Shown piece by piece: positions 24,901 through 32,180 of a stretch of DNA of 64,000 nucleotides. The position numbers were made by a program, and so were the translations under genes. Under the pieces are notes generated by a model. That model was not told the origin of the DNA, ran no database searches, and saw only the letters and a list, made by a program, of their open reading frames with translations. The stretch's first letter is position 1. Each line of letters begins with the position of its first letter. The stretch comes from Gammaproteobacteria bacterium (lineage in GTDB: Bacteria; Pseudomonadota; Gammaproteobacteria; Steroidobacterales; Steroidobacteraceae): positions 20,218 to 84,217 of the forward strand of contig JANYJY010000004.1 in NCBI GenBank assembly GCA_025358295.1, in the 5' to 3' direction.

Positions 24901-27872
24901 CAAGTGCTGCAGGTCACTTCGCAGGGAACGCGCAGCAGGCTGACCGATTCCGCGTCGAACGTAAGCCACTCCTTGCCGTCGACAGTGACGGCGCGTAGCG
25001 CCGCCCCCAACGGCGGGCGCAGAACGATCCCCGCTGAAATTCTACCTCCTATCTCGAATCTCAGTGTTGCGGCGTCGATTCTGCGCAGCGAATAGGTCAA
25101 GTCTCCGTAGCGCGTCGGCATGCACGTCACTTGGACGCCCGGCCCGTCGATCCATTCGGGCGCCACGCCCGCCGCCAACACCAAGGATCCGTCGGCTTCC
25201 CGCTCGTAGGCGAACAGACTGCGCACCGCAAGCAGATACTCCGCGGCGATCCACGTATGCGGCAGATCGCCGACGTGCGCCGGCGCTTTGCGGTCCCGCC
25301 AGGCGATTTCCGGCCATTGATTCCAGGATTGCGGGCGGCGATCCGTCAAGAAGAATCGCAGCAGCTCGAGCGCCGCGTCGCGCCTGCCCAGCCGCACGAA
25401 TGCGCCGATGATGCGGATTTCATAGGGCGTGTAATTCGTCCAGACGACGGTGCCGTCGCGCTTACCGCGCCAATCAGCGAGGTATTTATCGAAGGTCAAT
25501 TCGACCGCGCGACGATTCAGCCCATCGGGCACATCGAGCAGGTAAATCGCGTTCGCGGTGGCGGTAGGATCGAAATCCGCCCATTCGACGCTGCCTGGAA
25601 TGAAATCCAACCCGCGCCGCGCGCGGGTCGCCTCGATCGATGCGTACAATGTAACCTCGAGGCGCGCAGCGAGCGCTCGCCATTTTTCCGCAGCGGCATC
25701 GCGCCCGGCATCTCTCGCCAAATCGGCGGCATCGCGCAGGCCGCGCACCGTCCAGAAATCGTCCCAGTAAGAATGCACGGGCTGCGCGAGGTAGCCCTCA
25801 TGGCTCACGGATATCGGCATCAGACCGTCCTGGCCGAGCAGCGCCGCGATGCAGCCGACCGCCTTTTCAATGGTGGGCCACCACTCCTGGAGAAGGGCAT
25901 CGTCGGCGCTGAAGCGATGATAGTCGGCTATCAATGCCAGCAATTCTCCGTGACTGTCGTGCTCGACCAGCCAATCCGGGCCCTGCGAGTCAACGCAACA
26001 GGGCACGAAACCGTCGGCGCGCTGATACGGGGCATACCAGCGAATGAACTCCCGAACCGCCGGCCCCTGCCCCATCCGCAATAACGCGGCACTCATCATC
26101 GCGCCATCGCGAATCCAGGAACGTGTGTAGCGGCGCGGGCCGGGTTGCAAGGCCGCGCCGCAGCGGGTTACAAGTACATGCGCCGTCGCGGTCAGCGCGG
26201 CGCGAATCGCATCCATCGCCCACCCGGCGCCGGCCCATTGACGTGTGGGTAGCTGGGCAGCCCAGTCGAAAGCCGGCTCATCGGCAATCCAGGCCGCGGC
26301 GACGGGCAGGCAGCTGACCATGCTCTCGGCGCTGCCCTGCGGCGGAAGCGATAGCTCGAACTGCAGCGCGCCCGTAGCGAAACCAAAAGGATCGTGCACT
26401 TGGGTGGCTGCCGGGAGCACACCGGATTCCAGGTGGTCGGCCATGAACCCGTCGTCGAAACGCAATGCGCCGAAGCTCGGTGCCGCGACCGCACCTGCTG
26501 CGGCCGAAGGGACCAGCCGGGTGGTCTGATTGACTTGCACAGCGCCGTCGCGCCACTGCAGGTCGTGGATCAAACTCACGCCGCCCAAATTGCGGAAACT
26601 CTGCCAGGGTGGCGTAACTTGAAAGGGCCGTACCAGGAGGAATAGGCGCGCGCCGAGCGGGGTCGCAGCAAGATTCTCGACTCGGTAACGAACCCGCGGG
26701 ACACCGGCGACGGTCGCCTCCGCTTGCACTCGCAGGCGCCAATCCTTGCCCTCCCAAATCACACTCGGCACGGGCATCCAACCCTCCCGCAGTTCCTGTC
26801 GCGCCGTAACATCCGCCCAGGTATGGAGCCGGTTCGCAATCCACAGCATGGGCTCGATGGAGAAGGACCCCTGATCCGCCTCGACCATGCCGTCTTCATT
26901 CATAAGTCCGCACTGCACGCCGCTCGACGTGCCGAATGGAGTCCAAACACTTTGTTCATAGTGCAGCCAGCGTGGATGTCGGCCACGAGATTCTGCATCG
27001 GCAATCTTGTTCCAGAAGGCGTGTATGGAACGAGAGAATTCGAACGACTGTACACGCAATGTCGCGCCCGCAGACGGCTCGTCGAATTCCAAACGCAGAA
27101 ACCGGGTCTTGAGGTCCGGCAAATACACGTAGCTGCGTTTGCCGCCCGCCCCCGCCGCCGCGTGCATAGTCTTCCAGCGGCGGCCGGTGTTCGAGATCCG
27201 AATCCGATATCCGCTTGCCGGCGCGTGTTCCCGCCAGTCGATGATCAGGCCGCCGATGGTTCGAGGTGCCGTGAAATCGACGGCAATCCAGGGATGCGCA
27301 TCATCCGTCCGCGGTCTCCAACCGTTATCGAGCAATGCAGCGCCGGCATCGACGCCAGGCTGGGTGCTGGAGGCCGATGCCTTCGGCGCCTCCGTGGGAG
27401 TGCGATTCTGTATTTCTATGTCCGCGATCCACAGACTACCCGTGCCGCCCTCGCCTGCGACGATGGCAAGCTCCAGCGAGCCCAAGGCGGTGATACGTCC
27501 GCCGCTCGAAGGGCCCCAAGCAAAGTCGATATCCCGCCCGTCCACCGTCATTTGCTTCCAGCGAGTCGGCGGTCGCAAGTTCTCGTATACGTAGCGCCAT
27601 ACGTTCTGCCCGCTCGCATCGACCAGTTTTAGCTCGAAATTGTTCACCGCGCCGCGGCCGCGCAGGCGAAATGTCACGGCGTAGTCCTCCGGCATGGGCT
27701 GCTTGAATGCCCGGCGCGCAACCACGAAGCCTCCGCCTCCCTTGAAATCGAAATCCATGCGCAGCGCCGGCGCCTGATCGCCGGTGGCCGTGGACAGTGT
27801 CAATTCCGCGTTGCCGGAGACGATGGGCTGCCATTCGGGCGGGGTGGGGGAATCGGTGGGCTTGGTCTCCAT
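24900..27872 (-). CDS. Discoidin-domain, six-hairpin glycosidase-like protein
   Basis: Large protein, about 990 aa from the chosen ATG. Residues about 15-165 form a beta-sandwich like CBM/CIA30 domains (MDFDFKGGGGFVVARRAF, SLWIADIEIQN). Residues about 170-290 resemble an F5/8 type C (discoidin) domain (WIAVDFTAPRTIGGLIIDW, RFLRLEFDEP). The C-terminal half looks like an (alpha/alpha)6 glycosidase of the GH15/amylo-glucosidase type, with RSWIRDGAMM and EHDSHGELL, the latter matching the D-x-x-G-E general-acid motif. No signal peptide is visible from this start or from in-frame starts up to 27965, odd for discoidin modules. It heads the four-gene operon and is divergent from an arsR gene. The start is uncertain because no clear ribosome site is seen. 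Confidence 0.75.
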   Translation of the reverse strand: METKPTDSPTPPEWQPIVSGNAELTLSTATGDQAPALRMDFDFKGGGGFVVARRAFKQPMPEDYAVTFRLRGRGAVNNFELKLVDASGQNVWRYVYENLRPPTRWKQMTVDGRDIDFAWGPSSGGRITALGSLELAIVAGEGGTGSLWIADIEIQNRTPTEAPKASASSTQPGVDAGAALLDNGWRPRTDDAHPWIAVDFTAPRTIGGLIIDWREHAPASGYRIRISNTGRRWKTMHAAAGAGGKRSYVYLPDLKTRFLRLEFDEPSAGATLRVQSFEFSRSIHAFWNKIADAESRGRHPRWLHYEQSVWTPFGTSSGVQCGLMNEDGMVEADQGSFSIEPMLWIANRLHTWADVTARQELREGWMPVPSVIWEGKDWRLRVQAEATVAGVPRVRYRVENLAATPLGARLFLLVRPFQVTPPWQSFRNLGGVSLIHDLQWRDGAVQVNQTTRLVPSAAAGAVAAPSFGALRFDDGFMADHLESGVLPAATQVHDPFGFATGALQFELSLPPQGSAESMVSCLPVAAAWIADEPAFDWAAQLPTRQWAGAGWAMDAIRAALTATAHVLVTRCGAALQPGPRRYTRSWIRDGAMMSAALLRMGQGPAVREFIRWYAPYQRADGFVPCCVDSQGPDWLVEHDSHGELLALIADYHRFSADDALLQEWWPTIEKAVGCIAALLGQDGLMPISVSHEGYLAQPVHSYWDDFWTVRGLRDAADLARDAGRDAAAEKWRALAARLEVTLYASIEATRARRGLDFIPGSVEWADFDPTATANAIYLLDVPDGLNRRAVELTFDKYLADWRGKRDGTVVWTNYTPYEIRIIGAFVRLGRRDAALELLRFFLTDRRPQSWNQWPEIAWRDRKAPAHVGDLPHTWIAAEYLLAVRSLFAYEREADGSLVLAAGVAPEWIDGPGVQVTCMPTRYGDLTYSLRRIDAATLRFEIGGRISAGIVLRPPLGAALRAVTVDGKEWLTFDAESVSLLRVPCEVTCST

Positions 27873-27911
27873 GGTGGGTTCAAATATGACATGGACAGCC
27901 GAATTTGACAT

Positions 27912-27939
27912 GAACCGGCCACGCAATAGAGGCCGGTTC
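27912..27939 (-). other. Hairpin in leader of the glycosidase-like operon
   Basis: Nine-base arms GAACCGGCC and GGCCGGTTC flank a ten-base loop, between the ArsR operator region and the ATG at 27872. On the minus-strand transcript it would fold in the 5' leader. No T-tract follows. It may influence translation or mRNA stability; no known leader class is recognised. Confidence 0.4.
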
Positions 27940-27960
27940 GGCTGCAGGCGGGCAATATTC

Positions 27961-27994
27961 ATCAATATTGTTGACTATCATCATAATTGTTGAT
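27961..27994. promoter_or_regulatory. Two ArsR-type operator dyads
   Basis: Two 15-bp dyads lie 19 bp apart: ATCAATATTGTTGAC (27961-27975) and ATCATAATTGTTGAT (27980-27994). Both fit ATCAA-N5-TTGAT with at most one arm mismatch, a form typical for ArsR-family winged-helix repressors. They sit between the divergent glycosidase-like operon and the arsR gene and cover the predicted arsR promoter, consistent with autoregulation and possible control of both directions (inference). Confidence 0.6.
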
Positions 27995-27999
27995 ATTAA
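27971..27999 (+). promoter_or_regulatory. Predicted sigma-70 promoter of arsR, giving a leaderless mRNA
   Basis: A -35 box TTGACT (27971-27976), a 17-bp spacer and a -10 box TATTAA (27994-27999) place transcription start about seven bases downstream, at or next to the A of the ArsR ATG (28006). No Shine-Dalgarno sequence precedes this ATG, which agrees with a leaderless transcript. The -35 lies inside the first operator dyad and the -10 adjoins the second, so bound ArsR would block RNA polymerase. Confidence 0.5.
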
Positions 28000-28005
28000 T
28001 CGACT

Positions 28006-28434
28006 ATGGTGAACATTGGATCGACTCTACAAATAGTGTCCGACGCCGTCGGTACCGACGACGTACGGCTGGATCTCGTATTCCAGGCCCTCTCCGACCC
28101 AATCCGGCGCCGGATCCTCGAGCGGCTTGATGGCCGGGCCCTGCTGGTGTCCGAGCTGGCCGGCCCGTTTGAAATCTCCCTCCAGGGAGTATCGCGTCAC
28201 ATCCAGGTGTTGGTGCGCGCGGGATTGGTGCAGCAAGAGCGCAGCGGACGAATCAGCCGTTGCAGTCTCGATGTGGGGCCCCTGCTCGACGCAGCCGTCT
28301 GGCTGAATCGCTACACCAAGTACTGGCAGGAACAATTCGACGTGTTGGCGACGACCTTGGCCCAGATCGATGAGCAGCGCGCAGCCGACGCCATGACTAC
28401 CAAAAAACGGCCGCGCCCGCCGCGGCGCCGATAG
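28006..28434 (+). CDS. ArsR-family transcriptional regulator
   Basis: Winged-helix repressor of 142 aa. The HTH domain covers about residues 20-100: LVFQALSDPIRRRILERL is the classic ArsR entry, followed by LLVSELAGPFEISLQGVSRHIQVLVRAGLV (recognition region) and a wing at ERSGRISRCSLD. No Cys pair typical of metal-sensing ArsR proteins is present; the sequence is closer to the SdpR-like/non-metal branch that is often next to stress or SRPBCC/DUF899 genes. The C-terminus is basic (KKRPRPPRRR). The ATG has no ribosome site and fits a leaderless transcript. Two DUF899 genes and a small CPLC gene follow on the same strand with 23-nt and shorter gaps. Confidence 0.9.
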   Translation: MVNIGSTLQIVSDAVGTDDVRLDLVFQALSDPIRRRILERLDGRALLVSELAGPFEISLQGVSRHIQVLVRAGLVQQERSGRISRCSLDVGPLLDAAVWLNRYTKYWQEQFDVLATTLAQIDEQRAADAMTTKKRPRPPRRR

Positions 28435-28457
28435 ACCTCACTGCAGGAGAAATCCAA

Positions 28458-29168
28458 ATGAATGATCATCTTGTCGTATCTCGGGATCAGTGGACTGCGG
28501 CTCGCCGCCGCTTGCTCGCCAAGGAGAAGGAGTTCCTGCGCCTGCGCGATGAATTGAGCAGCGAGCGCCGCGAGTTGCCGTGGGAGCCGGTGGAAAAGAA
28601 CTACGTGTTCGCGGGTACGGATGGCGAGGAGACACTGGCGGACCTGTTCGCCGGCCGTAGTCAGCTCATCGTCTATCACTTCATGTTCGCGCCCGATTGG
28701 GACGCGGGCTGCAGAGGTTGTTCGTTTTGGGCGGACAACTACAACGGAATCATCCCCCACCTGAAAGAGCGCGATGTATCTGTGGTTGCCATCTCGCGGG
28801 CCCCTCTGGGCAAGTTGCAGGCCTTCGCCGCACGCATGGGTTGGACGTTCAAATGGGTGTCAGCGGCGGATAGCGACTTCAATTACGACTACCAGGCGTC
28901 CTTTAGGCCGCAGGAAGTGGCACGCGGCACGGCGGTTCACAACTACACCCGCTACGATCAATCGCTGACCGACAAACCCGGCTTCAGCGTGTTCTTCAAG
29001 GACCCGGCGGGCGCCATCTTTCATACGTATTCGACCTACGCACGCGGCCTTGATCCGATGAATGTGGCCTATCAATTGCTCGACCTGGTACCGAAGGGGC
29101 GCGACGAAGCATCCCTGCCGCACCCCATGTCATGGGTCAAGCTTCACGATCAGTATAGCGCCTTATGA
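28458..29168 (+). CDS. DUF899 thioredoxin-like protein, first copy
   Basis: Cytoplasmic thioredoxin-fold protein of 236 aa in the DUF899 family. It has the family start VSRDQWTAARRRLLAKEKEF and the motif YHFMFAPDWDAGCRGCSFWADNYNG, whose C-x-x-C (CRGC) sits where thioredoxins have their active-site cysteines. Then VVAISRAPLGKLQAFAARMGWTFKWVS and GFSVFFKDPAGAIFHTYSTYARG follow, as in peroxiredoxin-like folds. The reaction is not established for the family; a thiol redox role is inferred. AGGAG eight bases before the ATG supports the start. The gene follows arsR by 23 nt and overlaps the second copy by 4 nt (ATGA). Confidence 0.88.
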   Translation: MNDHLVVSRDQWTAARRRLLAKEKEFLRLRDELSSERRELPWEPVEKNYVFAGTDGEETLADLFAGRSQLIVYHFMFAPDWDAGCRGCSFWADNYNGIIPHLKERDVSVVAISRAPLGKLQAFAARMGWTFKWVSAADSDFNYDYQASFRPQEVARGTAVHNYTRYDQSLTDKPGFSVFFKDPAGAIFHTYSTYARGLDPMNVAYQLLDLVPKGRDEASLPHPMSWVKLHDQYSAL

Positions 29169-29737
29169 AGTACGCGACTGGGTCGAAACAAATGCTCGCC
29201 TATCGCGCGGAGATTGCCGACATCCGTCGCAAAATGCGTAAGACGCTGGAAGCAACAGAACCGCAGGAAGTCATCGATTATGAGTTCAAGACCCTGGCAG
29301 GGTCGGTGCGCCTGTCCGAACTATTCGGCGATCAGAAGGATCTCATGGTGGTGCACAACATGGGCTCCTCCTGCCCGGCGTGTACGCTTTGGGCCGACGG
29401 CTACAACGGTGTGCATCATCATGTGATCACCCGCACCGCCTTTGTGGTTTCAAGCCCCGATACTCCGGCCGAGCAGCGCTCGCTCGCCGCATCCCGCGGT
29501 TGGAAATTCCGCATGGTCAGTCACATGGACACGACATTCGCGGACGACATGGGTTATCGCTCCGTGGAAGGCCGGTGGCGTCCGGGAATCTCGGTGTTCA
29601 AAATGGACGGCCGGAAAATCCTGCGGATTTCCGATACGGCTTGGAGCCCGGGTGATGACTTCTGCACCGTCTGGCATTTATTCGATCTTTTGCCCGACGG
29701 CGCCGCGGGCTGGCGACCGAAACTGAACTATCCTTAG
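29165..29737 (+). CDS. DUF899-like thioredoxin-fold protein, second copy
   Basis: 190-aa relative of the preceding gene. It shares the layout ELFGDQKDLMVVHNMGSSCPACTLWADGYNG, with a CPAC active-site motif, a second SRGWKFRMVSH segment, and a C-terminal ISDTAWSPGDDFCTVWHLFDLLP. It lacks the long N- and C-terminal parts of copy one and is only distantly similar, so the pair probably has different partners or substrates rather than being a recent duplication. The ATG overlaps the stop of copy one by 4 nt, so translation is likely coupled. A thiol-redox function is inferred only from the fold and CxxC. Confidence 0.82.
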   Translation: MKYATGSKQMLAYRAEIADIRRKMRKTLEATEPQEVIDYEFKTLAGSVRLSELFGDQKDLMVVHNMGSSCPACTLWADGYNGVHHHVITRTAFVVSSPDTPAEQRSLAASRGWKFRMVSHMDTTFADDMGYRSVEGRWRPGISVFKMDGRKILRISDTAWSPGDDFCTVWHLFDLLPDGAAGWRPKLNYP

Positions 29738-29748
29738 GGGGTTTTGCT

Positions 29749-29925
29749 ATGTGTCCATTGTGCATTGGAACAGCCACGCTGCTGGTGTCCGGCGGATCTT
29801 CCGCCGGCGGCCTCGCAGCCCTATTCCTCAAGGTGCGTGGCCGCAAACGCGGCAGCGTGCAACCTCAGCTACCCACCGTGTTGGGATCGCGCCAGACTCG
29901 CTCGAAAGGCAAGCGCCAGGCGTGA
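29749..29925 (+). CDS. Small CPLC-motif protein (58 aa)
   Basis: Unrecognised small protein of 58 aa. It starts MCPLCIGTATLLVSGGSSAG: a CxxC at residues 2-5 is followed by a hydrophobic, Gly-rich helix (about 6-28) and a basic tail (KVRGRKRG to KGKRQA). This suggests a membrane-anchored or membrane-touching thiol protein. AGGGGG lies seven bases before the ATG, one of the better ribosome sites in the window, and the gene starts 11 nt after the second DUF899 gene in the same operon. Its last 61 bases overlap the 3' end of the convergent zwf gene. Function unknown. Confidence 0.6.
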   Translation: MCPLCIGTATLLVSGGSSAGGLAALFLKVRGRKRGSVQPQLPTVLGSRQTRSKGKRQA

Positions 29926-31328
29926 GGGGCAACGAGCTGATGGATGGCGTTGGGGCCCCACGACCCCGGATCGTAAAAACGCACCGGCGGGGGTGACTCG
30001 AGCAAGGTGGTCGATACCTCCCAAAGACGTTCGATTCCCTCGGCGGTCGTGAACAGCGTGTGATCGCCGCGCATGGCGTCGAGTATCAAGCGCTCATACG
30101 CTTCGAGTACATCGCCGATGTGACCCGTGTCGTGCATAGCGAACTGCATGCTCAATTTGTCCAAGCGCATTCCTGGACCAGGCCGCTTGCCGTAGAAAGA
30201 CAGCGACATTTTCGCGGCGTCCGCCAAATCGAAGGTCAAGTGGTCAGGGCCCTGGGCGCTGACGCCGGACCCGGCGGGGAACATGCTCTTGGGAGGCTCC
30301 TTGAAAGCAATTGAAATAATGCGCTGCCCCTGCGCCAGCCGCTTGCCCGTTCGCAGGTAGAACGGCACTCCGGCCCAACGCCAGTTGTCGATGAAGCATC
30401 TCAGAGCAATGAAAGTTTCGGTATCCGAATCCCGGGAGACGCCCTCCTCGGTGCGGTATCCCGTGTACTGGCCGCGGATCACATCGACCGGCTTGATCGG
30501 CAGCATGCTGCGAAAAACTTTGTTCTTCTCCTCGCTGATAGGGCTTGGCTCCAAGGAGGTCGGGGCCTCCATCGCCATGAAGCCGAGAATCTGGAACAAG
30601 TGGGTGACCACCATGTCGCGATAGGCCCCCGTCTGCTCGTAGAATCCCGCGCGTTTGCCCAGATTGAGCTTCTCCGGCACGTCGATCTGCACGTGATCGA
30701 TGAAGTTGCGGTTCCAAATCGGTTCGAACAGTCCATTGGCGAAACGAAACGCGAGAATGTTCTGCGCGGCCTCCTTACCCAGAAAATGATCGATGCGAAA
30801 TATCCGTTCCTCTTCGAATACCTCGTGCAAGCGGTTATTCAGAGCCACCGCAGTCGCCAAGTCGGTGCCGAACGGCTTTTCCATGATGATCCTGGATCGA
30901 TCCACCAGACCGGCCTCGCCGAGCAAGCGCACGGCTGACAAGGCTGCATTCGGCGGCACACTCAAGTAATGAAGACGGCTGCTTTCACCGTTGAAGGCGC
31001 GTTCCGCCTCGAGCACGGCCGCCTTCAGCGCCGCAGCGCCTGCGCTCATGGGCACATATTGCAAGGTCTTGGCGAACTCATCCCAGTCGGAGTCGAGCAC
31101 CTTGCGTGTGGAAAACTCGGTCAGCGATTCGCGCGCGATCTTTCGAAAAGCATCCACATCGATATTGTCCAGGGAAACGCCGATGATTCTGCAGCCGGGA
31201 ATGAACCCGGAACTGGATAAATGGAACATTCCGGGCAAAAGCTTGCGCCGCGCCAGGTCGCCGGTGGCGCCCACTAGTACCACGATTTGCGGGAATTGCG
31301 GACCAACGCCGGGAGGTATCTTCGCCAC
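29865..31328 (-). CDS. zwf: Glucose-6-phosphate 1-dehydrogenase
   Basis: Oxidises glucose 6-phosphate to 6-phosphogluconolactone with NADP+, the entry to the pentose phosphate and Entner-Doudoroff routes; cytoplasmic. The 487-aa length is standard. The nucleotide site VGATGDLARRKLLPG is at about residues 19-33, and the family active-site motif RIDHFLGKE is at about 177-185. Further signatures are PIWNRNFIDHVQI and YEQTGAYRDMVVTH. The start is GTG with an AGGA about nine bases upstream. No pgl or edd/eda is adjacent. It is the first gene after the phosphonate operon on the same strand, 90 nt behind the PhyH gene, and its 3' end overlaps the small CPLC gene. Confidence 0.97.
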   Translation of the reverse strand: MAKIPPGVGPQFPQIVVLVGATGDLARRKLLPGMFHLSSSGFIPGCRIIGVSLDNIDVDAFRKIARESLTEFSTRKVLDSDWDEFAKTLQYVPMSAGAAALKAAVLEAERAFNGESSRLHYLSVPPNAALSAVRLLGEAGLVDRSRIIMEKPFGTDLATAVALNNRLHEVFEEERIFRIDHFLGKEAAQNILAFRFANGLFEPIWNRNFIDHVQIDVPEKLNLGKRAGFYEQTGAYRDMVVTHLFQILGFMAMEAPTSLEPSPISEEKNKVFRSMLPIKPVDVIRGQYTGYRTEEGVSRDSDTETFIALRCFIDNWRWAGVPFYLRTGKRLAQGQRIISIAFKEPPKSMFPAGSGVSAQGPDHLTFDLADAAKMSLSFYGKRPGPGMRLDKLSMQFAMHDTGHIGDVLEAYERLILDAMRGDHTLFTTAEGIERLWEVSTTLLESPPPVRFYDPGSWGPNAIHQLVAPHAWRLPFERVWRDPNTVGS

Positions 31329-31418
31329 CGTTCACATCCTATTCAACAGTTGAGCAAGCGGGTAGGAAAGCACGGAATGGCGCTGCAGCGAAAGGCCCTT
31401 TCGAGGCCGCGACAGATA

Positions 31419-32177
31419 TCAGCCGAGATCGACCTCGGGTTTGGATGCCGAACGCGTCCCCGCCTGCGGCGCGTTGCTGCGGCCATGATAGGTGTAGACC
31501 AGCGAATATTTCACGGCGTCGCTGGTATTCCTGCCGGCCGAATGCAGTGTATTGCAATGAAAGAACAGCACATCCCCAGGGGCGAGCCGCGGGGACTCGC
31601 CGCCGCGAATGACTGCGGCATTGTCCGCGTGGTCGGCGCGAAAGAATTTGGCCTCATCGAATCGGTCGGCACTGAATTCCATGCGGTGCGATCCCGGCAC
31701 CAACCACAGCGCGCCATTGCCTGCTTCCTCCTCGCCCAGCGCAACCCACACCGACACGAGATCCTCGCGTGCGAACGACCAGTATCGAACGTCGCGGTGC
31801 CAGTTCGTCAAGCTTCCATGGCGCGGATGCTTGGTCATCAGGCAATTGTGATGGGCACGCGACATCAACGCGTGCTCGCCGAAATAGGCCGTCATCCAAT
31901 CTCGCAGCTCCGGCACCGCGGCCCACTTGGCGAACTCAGGATGGCGATCGTAGGCACCGAGCAACCGACGCACGGTCTCGCCACCGACGGCGGAACGCGA
32001 TGCCGGCGCGCCCGGATACTGAAGGTCAGCCTCGAGTTCCAGCGGGGGGCTGCGGGCCGCGAGCTGCAAACGCGCGACATGATTGAGCTTGGCAAGCCCT
32101 TCGGCTGTCACCAAGCGTGGCGCGACCGCATAGCCTAGTTCACGGAGCTGTTCAATTTGATCGCTGATGGCAGGCAT
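31419..32177 (-). CDS. Phytanoyl-CoA dioxygenase (PhyH)-family Fe(II)/2-oxoglutarate oxygenase
   Basis: Non-haem iron oxygenase of 252 aa. The iron ligands are visible as H127-x-D129 in NWHRDVRYW and a distal His at about 212 in NTLHSAGRN; R216 two turns later can bind 2-oxoglutarate. Length and layout fit PhyH proteins, a family that includes PhnY*, which hydroxylates 2-aminoethylphosphonate, and TmpA, which acts on trimethyl-AEP. The gene starts 3 nt after the phnW stop and is the last gene of the phosphonate operon, so a phosphonate or its N-methyl form is the likely substrate (inference). No PhnZ/TmpB HD-domain partner is present, so the product would have to feed PhnW/PhnY or be handled elsewhere. 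Confidence 0.85.
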   Translation of the reverse strand: MPAISDQIEQLRELGYAVAPRLVTAEGLAKLNHVARLQLAARSPPLELEADLQYPGAPASRSAVGGETVRRLLGAYDRHPEFAKWAAVPELRDWMTAYFGEHALMSRAHHNCLMTKHPRHGSLTNWHRDVRYWSFAREDLVSVWVALGEEEAGNGALWLVPGSHRMEFSADRFDEAKFFRADHADNAAVIRGGESPRLAPGDVLFFHCNTLHSAGRNTSDAVKYSLVYTYHGRSNAPQAGTRSASKPEVDLG

Positions 32178-32180
32178 TCG

